Source: Erysipelotrichaceae bacterium (GTDB lineage: Bacteria > Bacillota_I > Bacilli_A > Erysipelotrichales > Erysipelotrichaceae). From it: DNA of 64,000 nt. Location of the stretch: contig JAFRAB010000025.1 in the NCBI GenBank assembly GCA_017405675.1, positions 1-64,000 of the forward strand. The letters run 5' to 3'. Positions 7,037 through 15,287 of this stretch are shown here, piece by piece. Position 1 is the first letter of the stretch; each line of letters starts with the position of its first letter. The notes beneath the pieces were generated by a model. It did not search any database and was not told the DNA's origin. It saw nothing but the letters and a program-made list of their open reading frames with translations. The position numbers and the translations under genes were made by a program.

Positions 7037-8719
7037 ATGACCGCAATAAGAACAGTAGAAACAAAAGAAGTAAAGACCGGCGGATATCTGACGCTGATGA
7101 AGATCGAAGATCATGATATCTATGTTTACCGGCCGAAAGACGTAATGGAATCAGATATCATTAACTACGGCTACAGCGCACCGCTGATCCTGGTTTTCCC
7201 GGAAAGAAAACTTAGTGAGGAAGAGGCTGTTGACTATGCTGAGGAAACAAAGCTGGCTGCCATCGCTTCCGAAAACGGCGGCTCCGTTGTCTTTGCCAAT
7301 CCTTTAGGCGCATGGGCTGATGAAAAGGAAGGCCTGTATGAGACAGTCGTAAACAAGACCAAGATATCTCAGTGGGGCTTCAGTCACGGTGTCCTTTATG
7401 AAGACAAGATCCCTAAGAACCGTTTCATGGAAGCAGCCATGAAGAGACCTGGCTTTGACCCGGTTCCGGAATATTTCATTTTCGGTTCCCCGGTCGCTGC
7501 CTATGTTTACGGTAAGGGTGAAGGCGCTGACTATCTGGCCAGATATTACATGAAGGAAGTAAAGGGCAAGGCCGGCATGGGTGACTTAGGTATGGCCGAT
7601 ATCACGCTGACAGGCGTTACGCTGGAAAATGTTTCCGTGGTACCGGAAGTTGAATTCAGTAACGTTTCCATCGTTTCCGTCGGCAACAGTCCGGAAGTAA
7701 ATGAAGCATTATTAAAGAGCGATAACAGAGTTGCAGTCTGTGATAAGCTTGATGTCATCGATCAGTATGATAAGTACATCGGTGACTACAAGAGATGGGC
7801 CGGTCGGATCAGAGAGGCTTTCAACTGCCGCAAGGAAGGACTGATCATGAAACCGGTCAGAACGACAGTTAAGACATCTGATGATAATGTCGGTCCGGGC
7901 ATTACCAGACCAACTCATGATGTCGGCTACGTTCTGTTCTATAATAAGGACCTTAAGGTAAACGATCCTGAAAATCCTGTACCGCTGGTACTGTGTTTCC
8001 ACGGGGGCGGGGATACGGCTATTGCCACAGCCATGATCGGTGACTGGCCAAGAATCGCCAGAGACAATAACTTCATGCTGTGCGCACCGGAAATGCATCT
8101 GGGCGTTACCGCTACCGAGACTCTGGAAATCGTTGATCAGCTGGCCCAGCAGTTTGCCATTGACAAGACCAGGATCTATGCCACGGGCTTCTCCATGGGC
8201 GGCATCAAGTCATGGGACTTCTATCAGGAATATCCTGATAAGGTCGCTGCCATCGCTCCAATGGATGCTACCGTAGATGTTGGGGAAAACTGCCAGTTTA
8301 CCAAGTCATTCCGCGTCAATGACAGCGTGCTGGTACCGGTATTCTATAACGGCGGCGAACAGTCTCCGTTAGCTGAACTGCCGTTCCAGGATCAGAAATG
8401 CGTCAACCGCATGGTCAATCTGTTCAAGATCAATAAAATTAAAAAACCATATGAGTGTAAGTTTGATGACCAGGAAAACTGGGAAGACAAGATATACGGC
8501 ATAAAGGGTGACTACAACATTGAAGTAAATGACCCTGAATACCCTGAGAGCGTAACAACTGTCAGATGCTTTGAAAGCGAAGACGGCAACATCTATACCC
8601 AGCTGGTATCAATTTCCAATCACATGCACAATATCAGACCTAATACCTGCCGTTTAGCCTGGGAGTTCATGAAGAAATTCAGAAGACTGCCTGACGGAAC
8701 GGTTGAAATAACAGAATAA
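7037..8719 (+). CDS. Large PHB-depolymerase/PET-like esterase (cytosolic)
   Basis: A 560-residue protein whose C-terminal half is an alpha/beta hydrolase: oxyanion-hole motif CFHGGGDT (His322) and nucleophile elbow GFSMGG (Ser386), as in LpqC/polyhydroxybutyrate-depolymerase-like esterases. The N-terminal 280 residues are specific to this pair and not recognised. No signal peptide is visible. I chose ATG 7037, which follows GGAGGG; an upstream ATG at 7016 precedes that site. A paralogue of exactly the same length, with the serine at the same position, lies at 13568 and is a lipoprotein. This copy has an extra stretch (about 137-153), compensated by shorter segments elsewhere. The ester substrate is unknown. 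Confidence 0.78.
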   Translation: MTAIRTVETKEVKTGGYLTLMKIEDHDIYVYRPKDVMESDIINYGYSAPLILVFPERKLSEEEAVDYAEETKLAAIASENGGSVVFANPLGAWADEKEGLYETVVNKTKISQWGFSHGVLYEDKIPKNRFMEAAMKRPGFDPVPEYFIFGSPVAAYVYGKGEGADYLARYYMKEVKGKAGMGDLGMADITLTGVTLENVSVVPEVEFSNVSIVSVGNSPEVNEALLKSDNRVAVCDKLDVIDQYDKYIGDYKRWAGRIREAFNCRKEGLIMKPVRTTVKTSDDNVGPGITRPTHDVGYVLFYNKDLKVNDPENPVPLVLCFHGGGDTAIATAMIGDWPRIARDNNFMLCAPEMHLGVTATETLEIVDQLAQQFAIDKTRIYATGFSMGGIKSWDFYQEYPDKVAAIAPMDATVDVGENCQFTKSFRVNDSVLVPVFYNGGEQSPLAELPFQDQKCVNRMVNLFKINKIKKPYECKFDDQENWEDKIYGIKGDYNIEVNDPEYPESVTTVRCFESEDGNIYTQLVSISNHMHNIRPNTCRLAWEFMKKFRRLPDGTVEITE

Positions 8720-8744
8720 TCCTGCCGAAGCAGGATTTTTCTTT
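8718..8744 (+). terminator. Intrinsic terminator after esterase
   Basis: AATCCTGC, four-base loop, GCAGGATT and a T-rich tail. It begins at the stop codon. Confidence 0.85.
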
Positions 8745-8766
8745 CTGTGTTGTATAATATAAGCAG
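8743..8766 (+). promoter_or_regulatory. Promoter core repeated at 10351
   Basis: A 24-nt segment with TATAAT at 8753-8758 differs by a single base from 10351-10374. Each copy lies just upstream of a gene. A clear -35 box is not visible. Confidence 0.55.
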
Positions 8767-8778
8767 GAGAACACGAAT

Positions 8779-9657
8779 ATGAGAGTAATGGTAACCGGGG
8801 CATCCGGACTTCTGGGCATGGAAATTGCGGATCTTTTTGAACGCAAGGGTCATGAAGTATTCAGACTGAACGGACATAAGCAGCTTGATTTAAGAGAACA
8901 GGAACCTGTACTGCGCTTTGCTGAGGAAGTAAAGCCTGATGTGATCGTACATACTGCGGCCATCAAAGATGTTGATGATGCCGAGAAGGATCCGGATGGA
9001 ACCTATCTGACCAATACCGTGGCTACCCGAAACGTGGCCATGGCTGCGAATAATTGCGGAGCTAAGATGGTTTATATCAGTACCGATGCGGTATTTGACG
9101 GAGAAAAGGATTCACCTTATCTGGAATCTGATCCGACCGGACCTATCAATGTTTACGGTGCCTGCAAGCTGGCTGGTGAAGAGCGGGTCAGAGAAGTATG
9201 TGAGAAGCATTTTATCGTCAGAACGGGCCTGCTGTTTGGCCTAAAGGGCAGAACGCAGACAAATTATGCCCTCAATCTTTTAAATAAATGGCGGAAAGGG
9301 GAAACCGTACCGGGAGCCGTCAATCAGGCCTGTTCCAATACCTATACTTTGGATCTGGCCAGGGCTGTGGAGATAATGGCCAATACTGAAAACTATGGTA
9401 CCTATCACATCTGCAACAGGGGACAGGCTTCCAGATATGAGTTTTACAGCAGACTCTGTACTCTTGCCGGTTATCCATCTGAGCTGGTAGAGCCTGCCCA
9501 AGCGGCAGCCATCAGAGTGGCCCGCAGGCATAAGAATACGGCGATGAGCTGTGCGCTTTATGAAAAGACATTTAATGATGAAATGAGTGACTGGCAGCAA
9601 GCCACCGCCCGTTTCATTCAGGAATATAAGAAGGAGTATTTGCATGAAGAAGATTAA
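8779..9657 (+). CDS. RmlD-like NAD(P)-dependent sugar reductase
   Basis: A 292-residue extended short-chain dehydrogenase resembling dTDP-4-dehydrorhamnose reductase (RmlD). It has the Rossmann motif GASGLLG (7-13), the STD active-site segment (101-103) and YGACK (Tyr126/Lys130). The other rml genes are absent, so it may act on a different nucleotide sugar or serve as a MAT2B-like accessory protein. It overlaps the following epimerase gene by 14 nt, which indicates translational coupling. Confidence 0.78.
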   Translation: MRVMVTGASGLLGMEIADLFERKGHEVFRLNGHKQLDLREQEPVLRFAEEVKPDVIVHTAAIKDVDDAEKDPDGTYLTNTVATRNVAMAANNCGAKMVYISTDAVFDGEKDSPYLESDPTGPINVYGACKLAGEERVREVCEKHFIVRTGLLFGLKGRTQTNYALNLLNKWRKGETVPGAVNQACSNTYTLDLARAVEIMANTENYGTYHICNRGQASRYEFYSRLCTLAGYPSELVEPAQAAAIRVARRHKNTAMSCALYEKTFNDEMSDWQQATARFIQEYKKEYLHEED

Positions 9658-10321
9658 GTTCTATGCTTCACTGTGGGCTTTGGACCCGCGCGAGATCATG
9701 GATTATGTCAGAGCATTTGAAGAAACAAAAACGGACGGTCTGCATTTTGACATCATGGACGGTCACTATGTGCCGAATCTGGCCATGGGAACAGATGAGG
9801 CTAAGCTGTGGCACAGTCTGACTGACATTCCGCTGGATATTCATGTCATGGCTTATCAGCCGGAAAAAATACTTGAATACTATGAGTTAAGAAAAGGGGA
9901 CTGTGTCAGTTTCCATCCTGAAACCTGTGCCCAACCGTACCGGTTATTACAGGATCTCAGAAACAGGGGTTTAAGAGCCGGATATGCCTTAAGCCCGAGC
10001 ATTTCCATGGAATATGTACGCGAAGCCTTACCCGTACTGGATCATATCAATTTCCTGTCCATCAATCCGGGATTCTTCGGTCAGCCGATGGTTCCCAATG
10101 CCATTGAAAAGCTGGAAAGACTCGCAGAGATATGTTCACATGCCGACCATAAGATTGAGATCACGGTTGACGGCAGCATCATTCCGGAACATGGAAAGCT
10201 GTATGTAAAAGCCGGTGCAGATGCCCTGGTGGCCGGGCCATCGACCCTGGAAAAGGAAGGACCGTCAAGGTATGCTCAGCGCATGGCGGATTACTGCCGT
10301 GAGATCGGTGTTGAACACTGA
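9644..10321 (+). CDS. Ribulose-phosphate 3-epimerase-family protein
   Basis: A 226-residue TIM-barrel epimerase of the RPE/allulose-6-phosphate epimerase family. Metal and catalytic residues are visible: His34 and Asp36 in HFDIMDGHYVPN, His67 in DIHVMAY and Asp176 in ITVDGSI, plus the phosphate-binding SINPGFFGQ segment. The start at 9644 follows AAGGAG and lies inside the end of the reductase gene. The pairing with an RmlD-like reductase hints at a dedicated sugar pathway rather than the housekeeping pentose phosphate enzyme. Confidence 0.82.
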   Translation: MKKIKFYASLWALDPREIMDYVRAFEETKTDGLHFDIMDGHYVPNLAMGTDEAKLWHSLTDIPLDIHVMAYQPEKILEYYELRKGDCVSFHPETCAQPYRLLQDLRNRGLRAGYALSPSISMEYVREALPVLDHINFLSINPGFFGQPMVPNAIEKLERLAEICSHADHKIEITVDGSIIPEHGKLYVKAGADALVAGPSTLEKEGPSRYAQRMADYCREIGVEH

Positions 10322-10350
10322 AATAGTGCATGTTAATGAAAGAAAAAAGG

Positions 10351-10374
10351 TTCTGTGTAGTATAATATAAGCAG
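10351..10374 (+). promoter_or_regulatory. Promoter core repeated at 8743
   Basis: Near-identical copy of the 8743 element, with TATAAT at 10361-10366, upstream of the lipoprotein gene. The downstream leader carries AGGAGA at 10391. Confidence 0.55.
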
Positions 10375-10405
10375 AAGACTTACTTATAATAGGAGAAAAC
10401 TGAAT

Positions 10406-11563
10406 ATGAAAAGAGTAGTGTGTGCATTTTTAAGTGTATTGCTGTTTTTTGGCATGTCCGCCTGTACTCCGTCTCAGGCTCCTTCAGGTGGTGACAAGGA
10501 AGATGACGGTGTCGTCATTTCACCTCAGCAGTTCTTCAAGACCATGAAATATGATGAAGGCTACTGGTATTTCCCGGGTCAGGATGTCACCTACAAACTG
10601 ATTTTTGACGTAGCCGAAAAGAAATACATGGTTCAGATGGTGGAAATTGAATCAGGGGGAAATGAAACGGTCGATAACTTTGAGGTCGTAGACATTACCT
10701 ACAATAAAGACAAGAAGTCCTATACGGTCAGACTGCGTGAGGAAGGCATGCGGCCGCCGGCCATCAGTTTCATCCTGCATGTGGATACAGGAAGGATCGA
10801 AGAAAATTTCATCTATGCCGAAAACATTTTTGACCAGGAAAAGACCACGGAATATCTCTTTACCAAGGAGACCTTCGGACCTGATAACCCGGAACCGGTG
10901 ATCGGTGAAGCCAATGTCGATGATTTCATGAATGCTGTCATGGCTGATGACTATCACTGGAACTGTGCCGGTCAGTATACTTCTGACTATCTGGCCTTCA
11001 TCAGATCAGAAGGCAAAAACTGGTGCATGATCACCCACATCAGCGGCATGGATCTGGAAAATGATCTTTACGAAGTAATGGAAGTCAAGTTTGACATAAC
11101 CAATAACACATATATCGTCAATCTGCGAGAAGACGGCTTTGACTATGTCAACTTTGTCATGCATGTTGACATCTCAGCATTAAGAGCCGGCATTATCAAA
11201 GCCGAGAATCTCTTTAACGGCGAACAGATCAATGAATACATGATCGGTGAGGTCTATGCCTTGAGAAAATACGTCATGAATACCTCAGATACCATTGACC
11301 GGTACCGTCCGTCAGTTGAAATGTTCTCAAACGGCTGCTATGTATTCACTGAGAACCTGTATGAAGGCATGGCCAATGTGACCGGCATCTATCATACCAA
11401 CGGAAGCGAACTGTATCTGCGTGTTGTGGACAACAGCCAGATGCAGGGTTTTGCCGGTGACGATCTGAAGGAAATAGGATTCACAATAAGCGGCACCAGC
11501 ATCTACTCAATGCAGGATGTCTGCTTCACCCGCAAGGGCAGCGAATTCTTCTCAGCACTGTAA
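10406..11563 (+). CDS. Lipoprotein with duplicated domain, unknown function
   Basis: A 385-residue predicted lipoprotein: signal peptide with lipobox MSAC (Cys20), then two related units at about residues 38-155 and 170-290. Both run from an F-x(2,3)-M segment through Y-x-VxLRE(E/D)G, a (I/V)xHVD segment and (A/K)AENxF to an (E)Y element before a short linker. A C-terminal region follows from about 290. I do not recognise the family. It follows the epimerase pair but has its own promoter. Surface anchoring next to esterases suggests a binding or sensing role, which is inference. Confidence 0.7.
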   Translation: MKRVVCAFLSVLLFFGMSACTPSQAPSGGDKEDDGVVISPQQFFKTMKYDEGYWYFPGQDVTYKLIFDVAEKKYMVQMVEIESGGNETVDNFEVVDITYNKDKKSYTVRLREEGMRPPAISFILHVDTGRIEENFIYAENIFDQEKTTEYLFTKETFGPDNPEPVIGEANVDDFMNAVMADDYHWNCAGQYTSDYLAFIRSEGKNWCMITHISGMDLENDLYEVMEVKFDITNNTYIVNLREDGFDYVNFVMHVDISALRAGIIKAENLFNGEQINEYMIGEVYALRKYVMNTSDTIDRYRPSVEMFSNGCYVFTENLYEGMANVTGIYHTNGSELYLRVVDNSQMQGFAGDDLKEIGFTISGTSIYSMQDVCFTRKGSEFFSAL

Positions 11564-11602
11564 TTAATTGGGTAAGAAACCCGGAAAGGATAATATTTTA
11601 AA

Positions 11603-12529
11603 ATGTTACATGAAGTAAAATTCCCGTCATTCAATGAAAGAGACCAGGTTTACGGCTGGATCTATGTCCCGGCCTGTCAGCCAAAGGGCATCATTCAGCT
11701 GATCCATGGATTCGGCGAACATTCACGCCGTTACCTGCACATGATCACTTCTTTCATGGAAGCAGGCTATATCGTAGCCGCTGATGACCATGTCGGTCAT
11801 GGCAAGACGGCCGTTGAAAATGACAGATGGGGCGACTGGGGTGACAAGGGTTACACCACCATGGTCGAAGATGAAAAGAGACTGCATGATCTGACAGTGG
11901 AGAAGTATCCGGATCTGCCGTATTTCATGTTCGGACACAGCATGGGTTCCTTCATTACCAGACAGTATATTGCCAGATACGGCAAAGATCTGGCCGGCGC
12001 CACGATCTGCGGCACTACCGGTGTATGGCCTAACCTGGCTGAAAACATTGCCGTACTGGAGAAGTTAGTCGCTGAAGGCAAGGGCGAAGAAAGCGATCCT
12101 TCATTAGGAGGTCAGTTCATGGGCTGGATGTTTGCACGCTGCAAGGAAGGCGTCAGACTGGGCAATGAATGGATCTGCGATGACATCAATGTTCAGAATG
12201 ACCATGCCGGTGACCCGTTTGATGCATTCACCAAACCAACCAGCAATCGTTCATGGCTGTATTTCCAGCAGATGATGGAAGAGATCACCGGTCTGGAATG
12301 GGCTGCCAAGGTTCCGACTGATCTGCCGATCTATAATATCGCGGGCGATCAGGACCCTGTCGGCCAGTACGGTACAGGTGTTTATCAGACCGCTAACTGG
12401 CTGATCGATACCGGACATGAAGTCTCAACGGTACTGTATACCGGCTACCGTCATGAGATCCATAACTACGCTGATCTGAAGGAAGAAGTAGAAGACGGCA
12501 TCATTGATTTCTTTGACAGCTGTCTGTAG
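11603..12529 (+). CDS. Monoacylglycerol-lipase-like alpha/beta hydrolase
   Basis: A 308-residue serine hydrolase of the S33/lysophospholipase (monoacylglycerol lipase) type. It has HGFGEH (oxyanion region, 35-40), GHSMGS (Ser113 nucleophile), an acid in AGDQDPVG and the catalytic His in YRHEIHN. No signal peptide. It lies 40 nt after the lipoprotein gene with no terminator between, so co-transcription is likely. Confidence 0.85.
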   Translation: MLHEVKFPSFNERDQVYGWIYVPACQPKGIIQLIHGFGEHSRRYLHMITSFMEAGYIVAADDHVGHGKTAVENDRWGDWGDKGYTTMVEDEKRLHDLTVEKYPDLPYFMFGHSMGSFITRQYIARYGKDLAGATICGTTGVWPNLAENIAVLEKLVAEGKGEESDPSLGGQFMGWMFARCKEGVRLGNEWICDDINVQNDHAGDPFDAFTKPTSNRSWLYFQQMMEEITGLEWAAKVPTDLPIYNIAGDQDPVGQYGTGVYQTANWLIDTGHEVSTVLYTGYRHEIHNYADLKEEVEDGIIDFFDSCL

Positions 12530-12543
12530 ATAACTGAATTAAT

Positions 12544-12573
12544 AAATGCCCATTATGGACATGGGCATTTTTC
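12544..12573 (+). terminator. Intrinsic terminator
   Basis: AAATGCCCAT/ATGGGCATTT stem with T-run after the lipase gene. Confidence 0.85.
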
Positions 12574-12600
12574 TGCGGGGTATTATTAGGAGGAGTGAAG

Positions 12601-13449
12601 ATGAATCTCGTATATCAGCTTCCGGCTGAAATGAAACTTCCGGCTGATAAGAAAGGCACCGTTGAACTGCTGAGATATTCCAGCAATACCTACGATGATG
12701 AAGTGCGCATTCTGCACAAGAAGGCGTATGTCTACCTGCCGTACGGCTACGATCACAACAAAAGATACAATGTGCTCTACCTGCTGCATGGGGGCGGCTG
12801 CGGGGAAGATTTCTGGCTGAAATGGTTCCCGGATACCGTCAGCATTCTTGACAACATGATCGAGAAGGGACTGTGTGAACCGTGCATCGTTGTCACACCG
12901 ACCTATTATCATGGCAAAAATGACCGCAAACACGCCAATGAGCGGCGTACGGAAAACTTCCGGCAGGAGTTAAGGCAGGATCTGATCCCGTTTGTGGAGA
13001 AAAAGCTGTCCTGTTATTCAGCCGGTGATGTATCAGAAGAGAACCTGATAGCTACCCGTGATCACCGTGCGATTGCCGGTCTGTCCCTGGGTTCAATGAC
13101 CACCTACCGTTCCGGTCTGTATCGCAACTTTGACCTGTTCGGCTGGTACGGCCCGATGTCAGGGTGCACCGGACCTTTCGGCAACCGTGATGAGGAAGTA
13201 AAACGCATCTGCGAAACTCTGCAGGATGGAAAGGAAAAAGGCCTGAAACTGGATTACCTGTTCTGCTTCAATGGCGATAAGGACATTGCCTTTGAGGAAC
13301 ACAAGGAGATCATGGAAAAGGCTGAAAAGCAGTGCGATATCCTGCGCAAAGGCGAGAATTATGATTTCGTGATCATCCCGGGAGGCAAGCATGACATGGA
13401 CGCCTGGCAGCTGGACCTATATATGCTGCTGCAGGTAATATTCAGATAG
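12601..13449 (+). CDS. Esterase D/feruloyl-esterase-like hydrolase
   Basis: A 282-residue alpha/beta hydrolase of the putative esterase (FAE/XynZ, esterase D) family. It has LLHGGGCGED (oxyanion hole, 61-70), AGLSLGS (nucleophile Ser162), an FNGDKD acid loop and PGGKHD with the catalytic His. No secretion signal. I chose ATG 12601, 6 nt after AGGAGG; an in-frame GTG at 12595 overlaps that site and is unlikely. Such enzymes deacylate plant-derived or sugar esters. It is the third of four hydrolases in this cluster. Confidence 0.8.
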   Translation: MNLVYQLPAEMKLPADKKGTVELLRYSSNTYDDEVRILHKKAYVYLPYGYDHNKRYNVLYLLHGGGCGEDFWLKWFPDTVSILDNMIEKGLCEPCIVVTPTYYHGKNDRKHANERRTENFRQELRQDLIPFVEKKLSCYSAGDVSEENLIATRDHRAIAGLSLGSMTTYRSGLYRNFDLFGWYGPMSGCTGPFGNRDEEVKRICETLQDGKEKGLKLDYLFCFNGDKDIAFEEHKEIMEKAEKQCDILRKGENYDFVIIPGGKHDMDAWQLDLYMLLQVIFR

Positions 13450-13460
13450 AAAAAAATGGT

Positions 13461-13488
13461 AAGGACGGCAGAAATGCCGTCTTTTCTT
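13461..13488 (+). terminator. Intrinsic terminator
   Basis: GACGGC/GCCGTC stem followed by a T-rich tail. Confidence 0.8.
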
Positions 13489-13567
13489 ACATTTTTGAAA
13501 CAGCTATATCTGAAAATTAATGAGTAAAAAAGTCAGGTAAAATACAATTAAGTAAAGAGGAAGACCA

Positions 13568-15250
13568 ATGCGCAGATTCACAATTGTTTTACTGATTTTC
13601 TTACTTGTACTGAACGGCTGCCGAAAGAAACCGCAGCCTGTCGGACCGGAAAAGATAACGGAAATAAAGACTGAGGGAGTACCGCAGGGCGGCTACGTCA
13701 GTTCTTTTACCGTGACCGGACATGACATATATGTTTACCGGCCTGAAGACATCATGAACGGCAATATCATCAACTACGGCTACAGTGCGCCGCTTTTAAT
13801 AGTTTTCCCGGATGAGAAGCTTGAACGGAAAAAGGCCGTGGAATTTGTCTGTGAGAAAGGCATTGCTAAGGTTGCCCAGAACAACGGCGGCGCTGTTGTG
13901 ATAGTTAACCCGCTGAAAAGCTGGGATAAGGAAGAATATGGCATCTATGAAGAAGTGCTGGCGGAAACCAGAGTAGGCCAGACGGGCTTTTCTCACGGCA
14001 TGTTATATGACGGGCAAGCCCGTCAGTATAATATCTTTGCTTCACCGGCCATGACGGTTGTCTACGGCTATGGCAAAGGCGCAGATTACATAGGTAAAAA
14101 CTACATTAAGGAAACATCAGGACAGTCATCAATGAGCTATCTGGGCGGCAGTGACATTACGATGACGGCAGCCGTGCTGGAAAAGCTCAGTGCAAAACCG
14201 GATGTTCAGGACCGCAATATCATATTAGTATCTGTAAACAACAGTTCTTCCATGGACAGTCAACTACAGCGACAGAGTGATCAGTTCCATCAGTCAGATG
14301 GTTCCTTTGAGCAGATATTTGCGGAATACATTGAAGGCTGGCAGCGCTGGAACGGGAAAGTGGCTGAAGGATTCAATCTGAAGAAATCAGGACTGGTAAT
14401 GAATACCCATGTATTTGACATCGATACCTCAGCTGATAACAGTGCTGTCAGCAGCAGCTTCCATCGAATTGGAGCAGTTGTTTTCCAACGAAAAGACAGT
14501 AAGGGAAAGAAACCGCTGGTATTATGTTTCCACGGGGGCGGGGATACGGCTCTGGCTACGGCTACCATTGCCGGCTGGCCGCAGCTGGCCCGGCAGGAAG
14601 ACTTCATACTCTGTGCCACGGAAATGCATACTCTTTCAACGGCGACGGAAATAATGGCTGTCGTTGATAAGCTGAAGGAAATCTACGAAATAGATGAGAG
14701 CCGCATTTATGCGACCGGTTTTTCCATGGGAGGCATCAAGACCTGGGACATGTTCCAGGAATATCCGCAGGTATTTGCGGCTTTGGCTCCAATGGCTGGC
14801 ACAGTACAGGTAGGCCGCAACAGTCAGTTCCGTACGGCCCCGGTTCTTAATGAAGATGTCATGGTTCCGGTATTCTACAGCGGAGGTCAGAGTTCACATC
14901 TGCGGGAACTTCCGGTACAGGGCCAGGACGTGGTCGAAAGGATCAATTATCTGTTTAAAGTCAACAAGGTGCCAATGCCATTTGAAATGAGCATGGCCCG
15001 CCGCAGTGAATGGCAGGATACGGTATACGGATATGCCGCAGACATTGTTGAGGAATATGTCGATCCGGCTAACCCTGACAGTACGACAACCATTCGTTAC
15101 TATTACAGCGAGGACGGCAGAATAATTACGGCCTTATGTTCCATAACCCGCCACGCTCATGAAATCAGACCTTTTACGGTTAATCTGGCCTGGCAGTTCA
15201 TGAAAAAATACAGCCGTGCATCTGACGGCCGTATCGTAATAAGTGAGTGA
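13568..15250 (+). CDS. Large PHB-depolymerase/PET-like esterase, lipoprotein
   Basis: A 560-residue paralogue of the protein at 7037. It starts with a lipoprotein signal (lipobox LNGC, Cys18), so this copy is probably displayed on the outside of the membrane. HGGGDT and GFSMGG (Ser386) are conserved. Around the oxyanion motif the two genes share 27 identical nucleotides (14525-14551 and 7994-8020). The same family at two cell locations suggests that an esterified substrate is attacked outside and again after uptake, which is inference. It has its own terminator. Confidence 0.78.
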   Translation: MRRFTIVLLIFLLVLNGCRKKPQPVGPEKITEIKTEGVPQGGYVSSFTVTGHDIYVYRPEDIMNGNIINYGYSAPLLIVFPDEKLERKKAVEFVCEKGIAKVAQNNGGAVVIVNPLKSWDKEEYGIYEEVLAETRVGQTGFSHGMLYDGQARQYNIFASPAMTVVYGYGKGADYIGKNYIKETSGQSSMSYLGGSDITMTAAVLEKLSAKPDVQDRNIILVSVNNSSSMDSQLQRQSDQFHQSDGSFEQIFAEYIEGWQRWNGKVAEGFNLKKSGLVMNTHVFDIDTSADNSAVSSSFHRIGAVVFQRKDSKGKKPLVLCFHGGGDTALATATIAGWPQLARQEDFILCATEMHTLSTATEIMAVVDKLKEIYEIDESRIYATGFSMGGIKTWDMFQEYPQVFAALAPMAGTVQVGRNSQFRTAPVLNEDVMVPVFYSGGQSSHLRELPVQGQDVVERINYLFKVNKVPMPFEMSMARRSEWQDTVYGYAADIVEEYVDPANPDSTTTIRYYYSEDGRIITALCSITRHAHEIRPFTVNLAWQFMKKYSRASDGRIVISE

Positions 15251-15256
15251 TATGGG

Positions 15257-15287
15257 AGATTCTGATTATTCAGAATCTTTTTTTATG
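15257..15287 (+). terminator. Intrinsic terminator
   Basis: AGATTCTG/CAGAATCT stem and seven T. It overlaps the 3' end of the convergent minus-strand gene. Confidence 0.85.
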
